Made by a program: the position numbers and the translations under genes
Assembly (NCBI RefSeq): GCF_039537875.1
Contig: NZ_BAABBI010000002.1
Span: forward strand, 397,873 to 461,872
Direction: 5' to 3'
Source: Corallibacter vietnamensis
GTDB taxonomy: Bacteria; Bacteroidota; Bacteroidia; Flavobacteriales; Flavobacteriaceae
Length of the DNA: 64,000 bases
Part shown: piece by piece, positions 10,701 to 19,283 of the stretch
Layout: each line of letters opens with the position of its first letter
How positions within the stretch are numbered: the stretch's first letter is position 1
The notes under the pieces: model-generated
Database searches by the model: none
What the model saw: the letters and a program-made list of their open reading frames with translations, nothing else
Told to the model about the DNA's origin: nothing

Positions 10701-11470
10701 GATTTCACATAACCCAAACCACGCACTAAATATTCGGCTTGGTTAATTTCCAAAGTTTGTGCACCAATATCCTTATTACTTTCCTTAACCGCTTTTACAA
10801 CGTGATGCAATCCAATATTATATTGACGCATTAATTCTGGATTCACGTCCACTTGATATTCTTGAACATATCCACCAATTGATGCAACTTCAGAAACACC
10901 ACTTGCCGAAGACAAGGCATATTTAACATAGTAATCTTGAATACTACGTAATTCGTGTAAATCCCAACCACCTGTTACATTACCGTTTTCATCACGACCT
11001 TCAAGTGTGTACCAAAATATTTGTCCTAACCCTGTGGCATCTGGACCTAACGCTGGATTAACACCTTCGGGTAATAAACCACTTGGTAAGGAATTAAGTT
11101 TTTCGAGAATACGACTTCTGCTCCAGTAAAATTCTATATCCTCTTCAAAAATGATATAGATGCTTGAAAACCCAAACATAGAGGAACTACGAATGGTTTT
11201 CACTCCAGGAATACCCAATAATGATGTGGTTAATGGATAGGTTATTTGGTCTTCTATATCTTGTGGGGAACGACCATCCCACTTGGTAAATACGATTTGT
11301 TGATTTTCACCTATATCGGGAATAGCATCTACTGCTACAGGGTTACTTGGCAAAAATCCTGTATCCCAATTAAAAGGTGCATTAACAGTTCCCCATCCAA
11401 TAAAAAGGACAAGTAGTAAAACTGCAACGAGTTTGTTTTCTATTAAAAATTTGATGCTTTTATTTAGCAT
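7721..11470 (-). CDS. cusA: Heavy-metal efflux RND transporter, CusA/CzcA type
   Basis: About 1249 residues from ATG at 11470; an in-frame ATG at 11488 adds six residues. I prefer MLNKSIKFLIENKL, the usual start of the family. Twelve membrane helices and two periplasmic porter loops are recognisable. It is longer than the roughly 1040 residues of E. coli CusA, owing to an extra hydrophobic segment after the first helix bundle (about residues 535-640) and two short insertions that look like translated dispersed repeats. It exports Cu(I)/Ag(I) from periplasm or cytoplasm through CusC using the proton gradient. It overlaps the following cusC gene by one base. Confidence 0.94.
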   Translation of the reverse strand: MLNKSIKFLIENKLVAVLLLVLFIGWGTVNAPFNWDTGFLPSNPVAVDAIPDIGENQQIVFTKWDGRSPQDIEDQITYPLTTSLLGIPGVKTIRSSSMFGFSSIYIIFEEDIEFYWSRSRILEKLNSLPSGLLPEGVNPALGPDATGLGQIFWYTLEGRDENGNVTGGWDLHELRSIQDYYVKYALSSASGVSEVASIGGYVQEYQVDVNPELMRQYNIGLHHVVKAVKESNKDIGAQTLEINQAEYLVRGLGYVKSISDIENAVVTSEDYTSIRIKDIGKVSLGPATRRGLLDKEGAEVVGAVVVARYGANPMEVINNVKEKINELSAGLPSKVLADGRTSQVTIVPFYDRTELIQETLGTLNEALTLEILITILVIIIMVFNLRASVLISGLLPVAVLMVFIAMKLFGVDANIVALSGIAIAIGTMVDVGVILSENIIRHLDENENVIPTERGTSDEESHKKLPTNTVVYNATAEVSGAIVTAVMTTIISFIPVFTMIGAEGKLFRPLAFTKTFALTASIIVALFLIPPFAAFLFRKKDIKNTFKYVLNGVLIALGIVAIVYGYWLGLILIAFGITALINLRNKITGKQANLTNIIISASAIVFLLAEYWRPLGVDKSIFWNLIFVSVICFGLLGVFALFIKYYTRILKWCLDNKLLFLSVPTAIVIAGFFIMKNTGKEFMPSLNEGSFLLMPTSMPHSGVEENKRVLQQLDMAVASIPEIETVVGKAGRTESALDPAPLSMYENVIQYKSEYMLNENRERQRYKVNNDGLFELKDGRFIANPNNTENVTLSTVERSQLIPDNNGEFYRNWRPEIQSPDDIWNEIVKVNKLPGVTSAPKLQPIETRLVMLQTGMRAPMGIKVKGQDLKQIEAFGVQLEDILKQAEGVKDEAVFADRIVGKPYLLIDIDREKIARYGVTIEEVQNVLKVAVGGMVLTQTVEGRERYGVRVRYPRELRANPTDLKQIYVPVEKGSPVPLSELATIKYEQGPQVIKSEDTFLVGYVLFDKMDGFAEVNVVENAQTLIQEKIDNGELVVPKGINYQFTGTYENQLRAEKTLSVVVPLALAIIFLILYFQFRSVGTSLMVFTGIVVAFAGGFLMIWLYGQDWFLNFNFFGENLRELFQIHPINLSVAVWVGFIALFGIATDDGVVMATYLTQTFDRNTPENKKEIRASVVEAGEKRIRPCLMTTATTILALLPVLTSTGRGSDIMIPMAIPSFGGMLIALITLFVVPVLYSWKAEVKLKRTV
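9063..9102 (-). repeat. Dispersed-repeat-like insertion inside cusA (copy type 1)
   Basis: On the minus strand the sequence contains CTTGAGCACAGTCGAAAGG, which matches in type the short repeats TGAGCxxAGTCGAAxGG that I know from intergenic regions of many Bacteroidota. Here it is translated in frame as VTLSTVERSQLIPD within a porter-domain loop. Confidence 0.5.
10087..10126 (-). repeat. Dispersed-repeat-like insertion inside cusA (copy type 2)
   Basis: On the minus strand GTCATTCCGAC is followed by a GAGCGAGGAACGAGCGAC tract and GAGGAATCTC, the pattern of a common Bacteroidota intergenic repeat. It is translated in frame as VIPTERGTSDEES, a charged loop after a membrane helix. Confidence 0.55.
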
Positions 11471-11577
11471 ATGATTGATTTTAAACAATTAGACAATAGT
11501 GTTGTAAAAACACCGAATACAGTAAATTATCCTTACGACATTGCAGTCATAGGATAAAAGAGTCTATTGTTTAAAAA

Positions 11578-11991
11578 TCAAATTAAGTATGTCTCGTCAA
11601 TCTTGTAGAGTTGCCTTATGACGAGTGGTGGTTTGTATTCTTCGTAGGTAGATACATTACTGTCTAAACCTTCAAAAAGGTTAATGTAAGTATAAACAAA
11701 TGAAGCGATGAATACTTGTTGCTCAAACGTGATTTTGTCAACTTGCAATTGTAATTCGTCTTGACCTTCAATTGCTAATTGTTTATCATCACAACAATTT
11801 TTCTTGGTAATAGAACATTCTTCGGTTGAAGGCTTTTCCATTTCCATTCCGCAACCTTTGGCTTTTTGAAAGATAGCAGATTCTACTAAAGTATCTCCAC
11901 AATAATGCATATTCACAGTAAATGACATTGTAGAGAATAACACTACAAAAGTCATTGCTAAAGACATTATTTTATGGAAAATCTGCTTCAT
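11578..11991 (-). CDS. HYC_CC_PP family exported Cys-rich protein
   Basis: 137 residues from the ATG at 11991; an upstream in-frame start adds ten residues, but MKQIFHKIMSLAMTFVVLFS begins a clear signal peptide. Straight after it is NMHYCGDTLV (the HYC motif), then KGCGMEMEKP, SITKKNCCDDK (the CC motif) and, near the end, EEYKPPLV (the PP motif). Members are small exported proteins found beside heavy-metal pumps in Bacteroidota. The Cys and His residues suggest metal binding in the periplasm, but this is inference. It lies between the zinc-type ATPase and cusA. Confidence 0.8.
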   Translation of the reverse strand: MKQIFHKIMSLAMTFVVLFSTMSFTVNMHYCGDTLVESAIFQKAKGCGMEMEKPSTEECSITKKNCCDDKQLAIEGQDELQLQVDKITFEQQVFIASFVYTYINLFEGLDSNVSTYEEYKPPLVIRQLYKIDETYLI

Positions 11992-12062
11992 ATTGATTGC
12001 GAAGTTACGAAATTTTAACAACTATTGATTTTGTTTAACAGAAGTTTAATTGATTAATCTGC

Positions 12063-14015
12063 TTAATCCCATTTCATTTTCTGCAATCGAACTGCATTTA
12101 AAATTGCTAATAATGCTACTCCTACATCTGCAAAAACAGCTTCCCACATTGTGGCTAAACCACCTGCTCCTAATATCAAGACAATAACTTTAACTCCAAA
12201 CGCTAAAATGATATTCTGCCAAACTACTTTGCGTGTAGAACGACTAATTTTAATGGCTCTCACTACTTTTGATGGTTGGTCTGTTTGAATAATGACATCT
12301 GCTGTTTCAATAGCTACATCACTACCTAAACCACCCATCGCAATACCAACGTTACTTAATGCTAAAACAGGTGCATCGTTAATACCATCACCTATAAAAG
12401 CTACTTTATTTTCAGGATTCTTCTTTAAAGATTCAACTTCGTTTAATTTATCTTCTGGTAGTAAACCACCTGTAGCATTTTCAATATTCAACTTTTTAGC
12501 GACTTGTTGAGTTATAGAATCTTTATCACCAGAAAGCATCATAATATTTTTAATGCCTACTTTATGTAAATCTGTAATTGTTTCTTTTGCATCCTCTTTT
12601 AATTCATCTGCTATGACTACATAACCTGCAAATTGATTATCGATTGCAACTAATACTATCGATTCTACAATAGATTCCGTTTCAGATGGAACATTTATAT
12701 TATTCGCAGTCATTAAGGCTTTATTTCCTACTAAAACTGTTTTACCATTAACAACGCCTTTTAAACCTTTACCTGCAATTTCAGAAACGTCTTGTGCTTC
12801 AAAATCTTCTCCTTCAGCTTTGTACTCTAAAATGGCTTTAGCAATTGGATGCGTGGATTGTTCTTCCAACGCCATTAAGTATTGCATAAATTCGGTTTCA
12901 TTCCAACCAATTGCTTTTACTTCTTTGATTTTAAAAACACCTTTGGTAACGGTTCCTGTTTTGTCCATTACCAAAGTATTTATTTTGGTCATAGCATCTA
13001 AAAATGAAGCACCTTTAAATAATATTCCATTTTTTGAAGCTGCTCCCAATCCACCGAAATATCCTAATGGAATTGAAATCACTAAGGCACAAGGACAAGA
13101 TATTACCAAGAAAATTAATGCTCTGTATAACCAATCTCTAAACACATAATCATCTACAAAAAAGTAAGGTATAAAAGTAACACCAATAGCTAAAAACACA
13201 ACAATTGGTGTGTAGATACGAGCAAACTGTCTAATAAATAGTTCTGTTTTAGACTTACGAGCTGTAGCATTTTGAACCAAATCTAATATTCTCGCAATAG
13301 AACTGTCTTCAAACTTATTAGTTACCTCAACTTCAATAACGCTTTCTAAATTGATACTACCTGCGTAAACCTTTGCTTCTTTCTGAATGGAATCTGGTTT
13401 GCTCTCGCCTGTTAACGCTGCGGTGTTTAGAGATGCTTTTTCGGATAATAAAATCCCATCTAACGGTATTTTCTCACCTACTCGAATTTGTATTTTTTCA
13501 CCAATATTTACAGCTTCTGGCGACACACTAACATAATCACCATCACGAAATACATTGGCTTCTTTTGGTCGAACATCTAATAAGGCTTTAATATTTCCTT
13601 TTGCTCTATTAACTGCTGCGTTTTGAAATAATTCTCCTACTGCATAAAATAGCATTACTGCCACACCTTCAGGATATTCACCAATGATAAACGCACCAAT
13701 GGTGGCAATAGACATTAAAAAGAACTCGGTAAAAACATCGCCTTTTATAAGACTTTTCCATCCTTCTTTAATTACAGGAAATCCAACTGGAATATATGCT
13801 AAAGTGTACCAAACTACTCGAATCAATCCTTCAAATTGAGGAATCGCATCAAAATAATCTACAGCGATACCTACCATTAACATAACAAAACTTATAATAG
13901 CAGGAATGTATGTCTTGAATGCACTTCCATCTCCGTGGTCGTGACCATCATCGTGAGAATGTTGTTCTTCTGAATTTGGTTTTAAATCTCTTAAATTGAC
14001 TTTCTTTTTTTTCAT
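12063..14015 (-). CDS. Zn/Cd/Co-type P1B ATPase
   Basis: 650 residues, with no HMA domain but a His/Asp-rich cytoplasmic tail (EQHSHDDGHDHGDG, about 17-30) that probably binds zinc. Membrane helices, TGES actuator, SCPCALVISIPL (CPC metal site followed by the SIPL form typical of ZntA/CadA rather than CopA), DKTGTVTKG and GDGINDAPVLALS are all present. It should export Zn2+/Cd2+/Co2+. Its ATG overlaps the stop of the upstream DUF3703 gene (ATGA), so expression is coupled. Together with the Fur-like gene it forms a zinc sub-cluster of the block. Confidence 0.93.
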   Translation of the reverse strand: MKKKKVNLRDLKPNSEEQHSHDDGHDHGDGSAFKTYIPAIISFVMLMVGIAVDYFDAIPQFEGLIRVVWYTLAYIPVGFPVIKEGWKSLIKGDVFTEFFLMSIATIGAFIIGEYPEGVAVMLFYAVGELFQNAAVNRAKGNIKALLDVRPKEANVFRDGDYVSVSPEAVNIGEKIQIRVGEKIPLDGILLSEKASLNTAALTGESKPDSIQKEAKVYAGSINLESVIEVEVTNKFEDSSIARILDLVQNATARKSKTELFIRQFARIYTPIVVFLAIGVTFIPYFFVDDYVFRDWLYRALIFLVISCPCALVISIPLGYFGGLGAASKNGILFKGASFLDAMTKINTLVMDKTGTVTKGVFKIKEVKAIGWNETEFMQYLMALEEQSTHPIAKAILEYKAEGEDFEAQDVSEIAGKGLKGVVNGKTVLVGNKALMTANNINVPSETESIVESIVLVAIDNQFAGYVVIADELKEDAKETITDLHKVGIKNIMMLSGDKDSITQQVAKKLNIENATGGLLPEDKLNEVESLKKNPENKVAFIGDGINDAPVLALSNVGIAMGGLGSDVAIETADVIIQTDQPSKVVRAIKISRSTRKVVWQNIILAFGVKVIVLILGAGGLATMWEAVFADVGVALLAILNAVRLQKMKWD

Positions 14016-14374
14016 TTAATATCTAATAATTTTTCAATGTCATTGGGAATAGGCATCCGTTTTAATGGTGGCACGTATGCTCCACCTGTATTACCAAGTG
14101 GAACGTGATTTATAAATGATTTCCAGCCACCCACAAACAACCTAACTATTTGACCTATTACTTCTTTAGTATCTTTTTGTCTAAATCCAAATTTTAGCAT
14201 TAACCAATGTGAATAGGTATGTTCTATTGGATAAGATTGCCCTATGATATGACTGCGTTCTAAATGATACCAAGCATTGCCAAAATGCTTATTTTCTAAA
14301 CAGAAACTGTATAGTTTTAATTCTTCGTTATACGCCTGTTTAAGATGTTTAGGTATTTTAGTATTAAACTTCAT
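14012..14374 (-). CDS. DUF3703 family protein
   Basis: 120 residues from ATG at 14374 (MKFNTKIPKHL); an upstream in-frame ATG at 14416 adds 14 residues and is less likely. The motif NAWYHLERSHIIGQ and HTYSHWLMLKFG are typical of DUF3703. It is a soluble helical protein of unknown function that is repeatedly encoded with Zn/Cd efflux genes. It overlaps the downstream P-ATPase by 4 bases. Confidence 0.8.
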   Translation of the reverse strand: MKFNTKIPKHLKQAYNEELKLYSFCLENKHFGNAWYHLERSHIIGQSYPIEHTYSHWLMLKFGFRQKDTKEVIGQIVRLFVGGWKSFINHVPLGNTGGAYVPPLKRMPIPNDIEKLLDIK

Positions 14375-14430
14375 ATTCACTAATTTTGGATAAATGTACT
14401 TTAATAGTAAGTGCAATGGAAGTGCAATTA

Positions 14431-14844
14431 TTAGCCACTACACTTATCGCAAATACCTTTTACCACCAAATTTACATTCTCTGACACAAAACCATCAGGT
14501 ACTTTAATTTGCGGTATTTTATGTTCTGTTAGGCAAATGGTTTCATTGCAATTGTTACAATGGAAATGTAAGTGTAAATCGGTTTTTATATCACAATTAC
14601 ATCCCTTTTCGCATAACGCATATTTTGTTATCCCTGTGCCATCGTCTATTTGATGCACAATATCCTTTTCTTCAAAAGTTTTAATAGTTCTGTACAAGGT
14701 AGTTCTATCTGCTTTTTCAAAAGCATTTTCAATATCACTCAATGTTACCGCTATCTCTTTTTCTGCAAGAAACTTATAAATTAACATACGCATTGCTGTA
14801 ACACGAATATTTTTTGACTCTAATACTTGTTCTATTGTTTCCAT
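14431..14844 (-). CDS. Fur-family metal-responsive repressor
   Basis: 137 residues. The N-terminal winged helix includes RVTAMRMLIYKFL and ADRTTLYRTIKTFEEKDIV. The C-terminal half holds the metal ligands HLHFHCNNCNETICL (HxHxxCxxC) and the closing CDKC, giving two CxxC pairs for a structural zinc. It probably senses Zn or another divalent metal and controls the neighbouring ATPase and receptor genes. It lies 2 bases after the TonB-dependent receptor, in the same transcript. Confidence 0.9.
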   Translation of the reverse strand: METIEQVLESKNIRVTAMRMLIYKFLAEKEIAVTLSDIENAFEKADRTTLYRTIKTFEEKDIVHQIDDGTGITKYALCEKGCNCDIKTDLHLHFHCNNCNETICLTEHKIPQIKVPDGFVSENVNLVVKGICDKCSG

Positions 14845-14846
14845 AT

Positions 14847-17033
14847 TTAATCGTGGTCTTCGTTTCCAAATGGTTTAATAATAAGACCTACACTAAATAT
14901 AAAACCATCTGTAGGTGCATAAATCTCTGGAAAAACAGGATTGTCGTGTGGCGGTAAAACTAAAGGTGAAAACCTGCTTTGTCTTCTATCTGTAAAATTC
15001 TCAAAATTCACAAATACACTTCCTAATTTAAAATTACGCAACACCAATAAACCCATAGTTACAAAGTCTGTAGTTTCTGTACCATTGGATAAGAATTGTT
15101 TTCCTGTATAAAAGGTTTCATAACCAATACGCCATTTTTCAGATTCGTACATTAAAACACTACCTGCGTTATGCTTTGCTGTTAATGGCTTTTGTGGATT
15201 ACCAGGTAAATAATTTAGTTTGGTATCAATAAGTGCATAGTTTAAAAACCATCTAAAGTCTTTGTATGTAAATTTTATATTGGTTTCTGCTCCTTTACTA
15301 AAGATTTCATCTGGTGCATTTTCAAACTGAAATAATCCGTTATCTGTTGAATTTAAAAGCAGTCCATCATTAATAGCAGTCACATAGAATAATTGGTTTA
15401 TGGAAAAACCAATCTCATCCGATAATCGTGTTTGATAATTCACATCGAAATTAACACCATAAGAACGTTCTGCATCTACTGTAGATTTATCTATAGCAAG
15501 CACATTTTCAAAATTGATATACTCTGCTTCTTCTGTAAAAATATCTGGAATCTTATACCCTAAACCTCCACCAATTCTACTTGAAAATCCACTATTGTTT
15601 TTATAAAGTAATGAAATTCTTGGAAGTGGAAAGAAACCGAAATCCGTATTATAATCTGCTCTTAATCCTGTTTCTAATATCCAATTATCCGATATGTCGT
15701 AAATATTATTTGCAAATGCTCCAAAGGTCACATCTTTTTGGTCTCTTTGTAATGGTGCGTTATCATTTTCATCGAAATTTGAGGTATATAGATTAGCTCC
15801 AACTATCCAATCCGTATTTTCTGATGCTGTATTATAAGATATTTCAGTAAACGTATTTGTTTGTTTGCCATCAAAATTGAAATCCGGAACAGTTAAGTTC
15901 CTATCGAAAAAAGAGACACTATTTTTAAACTCTAATGAACTAACGGAATCTAATTGTGTTTGATATACAAATTGACTGCTTAATCGTTTTGAGTTGTTTT
16001 CTTCTGTATATTGATGAATACCATCCGCACCACTTTCAATTTTGGTAATATCTCCACCAATTCTATCATCATACGTTCCGTTTAACCCAAACCAGAGCAT
16101 TGTTTTATCTGATGGATAATAAAACAGTTTAGGATTAAAAGAAATTGATGTTGTTTTTGGCAGGTTGCTAAAGCCATCATCTTCTGGGTCGTATGCTTTT
16201 TGATAATGACCAGAACCATAAAGTGATACACCGAATTTTTCATTTCTTTTACTATAAAATACATTGGCTGTACTTCCTAATGCTTGTGTTTGTGTAAGCA
16301 TTATATCTAAAGCAGGTTCAAAGTCTGGTGTTTTAGATACCATATTTACCAATCCTGCAATAGCACCACCACCATAAAGGGTTGATGAACTTCCTTTTAT
16401 AATTTCAAATTGTTGTAAGTCTAAAGGTGGTATTTGTAGAATACTTAATCCACTTGAGAAACCACCATATAATGGAAACCCATCTCTTAAAAGTTGTGTG
16501 TATCTACCATCTAATCCTTGAATACGAATGTTGGTGCTCCCACTACTTAATGATGTTTGTTGCATTTGTATTCCTGTACTTTCACGAAGCACCATAGAAA
16601 TATTAGTAGGGTTCATTATTGCTTTTTCTCCTAATTCCTCTGCACCGATAAACTCGATACGTGTTGGTATTTTTCGTACTGTTCTTGTGCTTCTTGTAGA
16701 TTGCAATACTACAGCATCTAATTGATTGCCACCCTCTTTTAGTTTAAACACTAATTCTGTATTACTTGGAATTTGAATAGTTGTCTCAAATGTTTCAAAA
16801 CCTAAAAAGGAAATTATTATTTGATGCTGACCGTCTGGTATTTCTGTAAATTCTGCAATACCATCAAAATTGGTGACTGCTCCTTTTTCTAATGCTTCAA
16901 AGTAAACAGTAGCGCCCATTAAAGGTTCGTTATCTGCCTCTGTTATGACTTTAATTTGTATGTCTGATGTTTGTGCCTTTAACGATAGGCAAAGTATTAA
17001 TATGAGCTTTAGGCTCAATAGGTATTTATTCAT
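14847..17033 (-). CDS. TonB-dependent outer-membrane receptor
   Basis: 728 residues. A signal peptide (LILILCLSLKAQ) is followed by a carboxypeptidase-regulatory-like domain (about 25-100), a plug with RIQGLDGRYTQLLRDGFPLYGG and SSSTLYGGGAIAGLVNMVSKTP, and a beta-barrel ending in an aromatic strand. It imports a ligand across the outer membrane with TonB energy. The position before a Fur-family repressor and a zinc-type pump points to a metal or metallophore ligand. No His-rich loop identifies which. It is the start of the metal-resistance transcript after the small exported protein. Confidence 0.9.
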   Translation of the reverse strand: MNKYLLSLKLILILCLSLKAQTSDIQIKVITEADNEPLMGATVYFEALEKGAVTNFDGIAEFTEIPDGQHQIIISFLGFETFETTIQIPSNTELVFKLKEGGNQLDAVVLQSTRSTRTVRKIPTRIEFIGAEELGEKAIMNPTNISMVLRESTGIQMQQTSLSSGSTNIRIQGLDGRYTQLLRDGFPLYGGFSSGLSILQIPPLDLQQFEIIKGSSSTLYGGGAIAGLVNMVSKTPDFEPALDIMLTQTQALGSTANVFYSKRNEKFGVSLYGSGHYQKAYDPEDDGFSNLPKTTSISFNPKLFYYPSDKTMLWFGLNGTYDDRIGGDITKIESGADGIHQYTEENNSKRLSSQFVYQTQLDSVSSLEFKNSVSFFDRNLTVPDFNFDGKQTNTFTEISYNTASENTDWIVGANLYTSNFDENDNAPLQRDQKDVTFGAFANNIYDISDNWILETGLRADYNTDFGFFPLPRISLLYKNNSGFSSRIGGGLGYKIPDIFTEEAEYINFENVLAIDKSTVDAERSYGVNFDVNYQTRLSDEIGFSINQLFYVTAINDGLLLNSTDNGLFQFENAPDEIFSKGAETNIKFTYKDFRWFLNYALIDTKLNYLPGNPQKPLTAKHNAGSVLMYESEKWRIGYETFYTGKQFLSNGTETTDFVTMGLLVLRNFKLGSVFVNFENFTDRRQSRFSPLVLPPHDNPVFPEIYAPTDGFIFSVGLIIKPFGNEDHD

Positions 17034-17076
17034 TGAATTATAATTAACTAAATAATTGATTTAAAATCGTGTTACT

Positions 17077-17394
17077 TTAGCTTATTACTTGTGGCGGTTG
17101 CCAAATATTGGAAAGGAAATTAAACCTATAAATAGGTTGGTATGTAGAAATTAGCTCCGTTGAAATTTCTATATTGAGTTTTAAATTAAATGTTTTGATT
17201 GGTTCGTAAGTAATAGACATACCACAACAATTACAAATACAAGTGACAGGACAAGAATCGTCACTATCTTCTTGATGGTTGTGATTAACACTTATCTCGT
17301 CTTGATGTTGGTCTTCTATGTTTTGACCATCAGAACAAGGTTTTGCCGAAAGCAATAGTATTATTAAGGATAATATGATTGTTACAAATTTCAC
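17077..17394 (-). CDS. Small Cys-rich exported protein, DUF6660-like
   Basis: 105 residues with a signal peptide (1-19), then CSDGQ, an acidic His-containing stretch (EISVNHNHQEDSDD) and a dense Cys cluster CPVTCICNCCG. The C-terminal half is beta-strand-like with many aromatics and ends WQPPQVIS. This pattern fits DUF6660, small exported proteins found beside metal genes in flavobacteria. It probably binds a soft metal ion, but no function has been shown to my knowledge. It lies 44 bases before the TonB receptor gene. Confidence 0.7.
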   Translation of the reverse strand: MKFVTIILSLIILLLSAKPCSDGQNIEDQHQDEISVNHNHQEDSDDSCPVTCICNCCGMSITYEPIKTFNLKLNIEISTELISTYQPIYRFNFLSNIWQPPQVIS

Positions 17395-17444
17395 AGTTAC
17401 AAAGATAAAAATTTAGAGATGCAATGGTTGTGCAAATATTTTAT

Positions 17445-18929
17445 TTAAGCTACAGCTTTAGTTTTCTTTTTTAGTGTTTCGAGATGCTTTACCATATTGC
17501 TTTTACACCATACCTCACGAGCTATTTTAGGTGGGTGACCAATCGCTTTGGATAATTCCTCTATCATTATTTGCTCAACAGCATCTACATATTCTTCAGT
17601 TGTTGTAATACTATCGTGAATAGTATAAATAGGTGCGTTGGGATATTCTTCTGCTATACGCTTTGCAATAACATTTATCATTAAATGACTTTCAATACTT
17701 TGCAATAATCTTGGAAGTAGGGTTTTGTCTTTGCTTTTAATTTTGGCAAACACATCATACACTTCTTTAAACATTTTTTCGAATACACGTTTTGGTGCAG
17801 CTTCAACTTGACCTTTAAATTGATTTGCTGTAAACAATACTTGAAATACTGCTGCTTTAACTTCTTTACGGTCTTTTAAGTGAATGCACAATTCCTTTTG
17901 AAAAGCTTGTTCTAAAAACTCGTATAGCTTACCAGATACTACTAAATCAATATAGTGTTGAAACTCATTATCTATAAGGGATTGAGGGATTTCTCCTAAC
18001 ATAATGTAATTGTCATTACTATGAATTTTAATATGTGATATGTTTAATATTTTATTATTTATATCATTTAATTTATTAAAAGAAAGACTTTTACGACTCT
18101 GCGGTTCACGAAAAGAGATTGATAAAGCATTAGGTGTATTTGGCTCATTTTTTTGTTCAATCCAAAAGTCACGACTTAACAAAACTGTGCTAATATATGG
18201 TTGGCTATTTTTTATATCTAACGAATATAATTTTTGACCATCGTAAGTAATTGCATTTCTAATACGACTTGGCATATTTGTTAAGTTTGTATGTAAGCGA
18301 TATACATTATCATCCAGCATCAAATTATAATCTTTGCACTTTAACCTTTGCGCACTCATTTGTGCGTGTATCATTTGATTTGTTGGGTGCTTTTGTTTTT
18401 TTCTGATTCTGTCATACTCCCATAATGATCTATCTTGCATTTTTAAAAGATGTTCTTCACGTAAAAAAGCATTTACATAATCATAATCAATTTGCAGTTT
18501 ATCATTAAACCACTTTGTTGCAAAGTCAAGATGTTTAACCGATTCTTGTTTGCAATTTTTTTCAACTTTTAATTTTTTACGAAAAGTAAAATCTACTACT
18601 TGAAATGGTTTTACAGGTGTTCTGTATTTCTCAATTAATCTGTAACCTTTTGATTTTTCACCAACTACATAGTGATTGTCTGACTCAATAATTTTTAAAT
18701 CGAGTTCTAAATAATCAAGATATTGCTTATAGTTCTGAATTTTATCCTGCAACTTTTTTGCATTGATGGGTATAAAATCTTCGCCTTGAATATCTTTATC
18801 CATTAATGGAATGGCATTTATTAGATTCAAGATATAACATAGCTTGTCTAATTTATAAGGTTTAAATGTTGGTGGGTTGTTATGCGTTAACTCGAATATA
18901 TCCAAGTTTTCTGGTATGTATATTCTCAT
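17445..18929 (-). CDS. Element-borne protein with family A polymerase palm motifs
   Basis: 494 residues, not a family I can name. Three segments match the order of DNA polymerase I motifs. Motif A is SLDIKNSQPY (Asp238). Motif B is DRKEVKAAVFQVLFT (Arg354, Lys358, Phe362, Phe366), which aligns without gaps to the Klenow RxxxKxxxFGxxYG pattern. Motif C is IYTIHDSI (His438, Asp439). The two Asp residues would bind the catalytic metals. Glu of motifs A and C is replaced by Gln and Ser. There is no obvious exonuclease domain. It overlaps the helix-turn-helix gene by one base, so it belongs to the mobility module and may copy or prime the excised element. Confidence 0.6.
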   Translation of the reverse strand: MRIYIPENLDIFELTHNNPPTFKPYKLDKLCYILNLINAIPLMDKDIQGEDFIPINAKKLQDKIQNYKQYLDYLELDLKIIESDNHYVVGEKSKGYRLIEKYRTPVKPFQVVDFTFRKKLKVEKNCKQESVKHLDFATKWFNDKLQIDYDYVNAFLREEHLLKMQDRSLWEYDRIRKKQKHPTNQMIHAQMSAQRLKCKDYNLMLDDNVYRLHTNLTNMPSRIRNAITYDGQKLYSLDIKNSQPYISTVLLSRDFWIEQKNEPNTPNALSISFREPQSRKSLSFNKLNDINNKILNISHIKIHSNDNYIMLGEIPQSLIDNEFQHYIDLVVSGKLYEFLEQAFQKELCIHLKDRKEVKAAVFQVLFTANQFKGQVEAAPKRVFEKMFKEVYDVFAKIKSKDKTLLPRLLQSIESHLMINVIAKRIAEEYPNAPIYTIHDSITTTEEYVDAVEQIMIEELSKAIGHPPKIAREVWCKSNMVKHLETLKKKTKAVA

Positions 18930-19192
18930 TATGCACTTTTGTTTTGGGTTAAAATTTTAATTACATCGTCATACTCATAGTACATAGTTTTACCCATTTT
19001 TGTGTAGGGTAGTGTACCATTTACACGTAAGTTTTGCAGCGTTCCTGGTGAGATGTTAAGCATCTCTCTAACGTCTGCTGATTTTAACCACTTTTTTTGC
19101 TCTGTTTGGCTTCCTAAAATTGTCTTAAGTTCTGTGATGATTTCTTGTTTTAGAGTCTTTAAATCATCCTTTGTAATTACTTCGAATGTCAT
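18929..19192 (-). CDS. Helix-turn-helix protein, excisionase-like
   Basis: 87 residues. After a short coiled region comes KWLKSADVREMLNISPGTLQNLRVNGTLPY, the MerR/excisionase-type HTH_17 fold, followed by KMGKTMYYEYDDVIKIL, typical of the wing. Such small proteins sit beside tyrosine recombinases in Bacteroidota elements and act in excision or as regulators. It overlaps the polymerase-like gene by one base and lies 198 bases from the integrase stop. Confidence 0.85.
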   Translation of the reverse strand: MTFEVITKDDLKTLKQEIITELKTILGSQTEQKKWLKSADVREMLNISPGTLQNLRVNGTLPYTKMGKTMYYEYDDVIKILTQNKSA

Positions 19193-19283
19193 TCTATATT
19201 AAAATGTATTAAAAGGCGTAAACACCTGATTTGTATTGTGTTAATTTACGATATTTTGAGCTTTACATAAAACAAACTTATTA

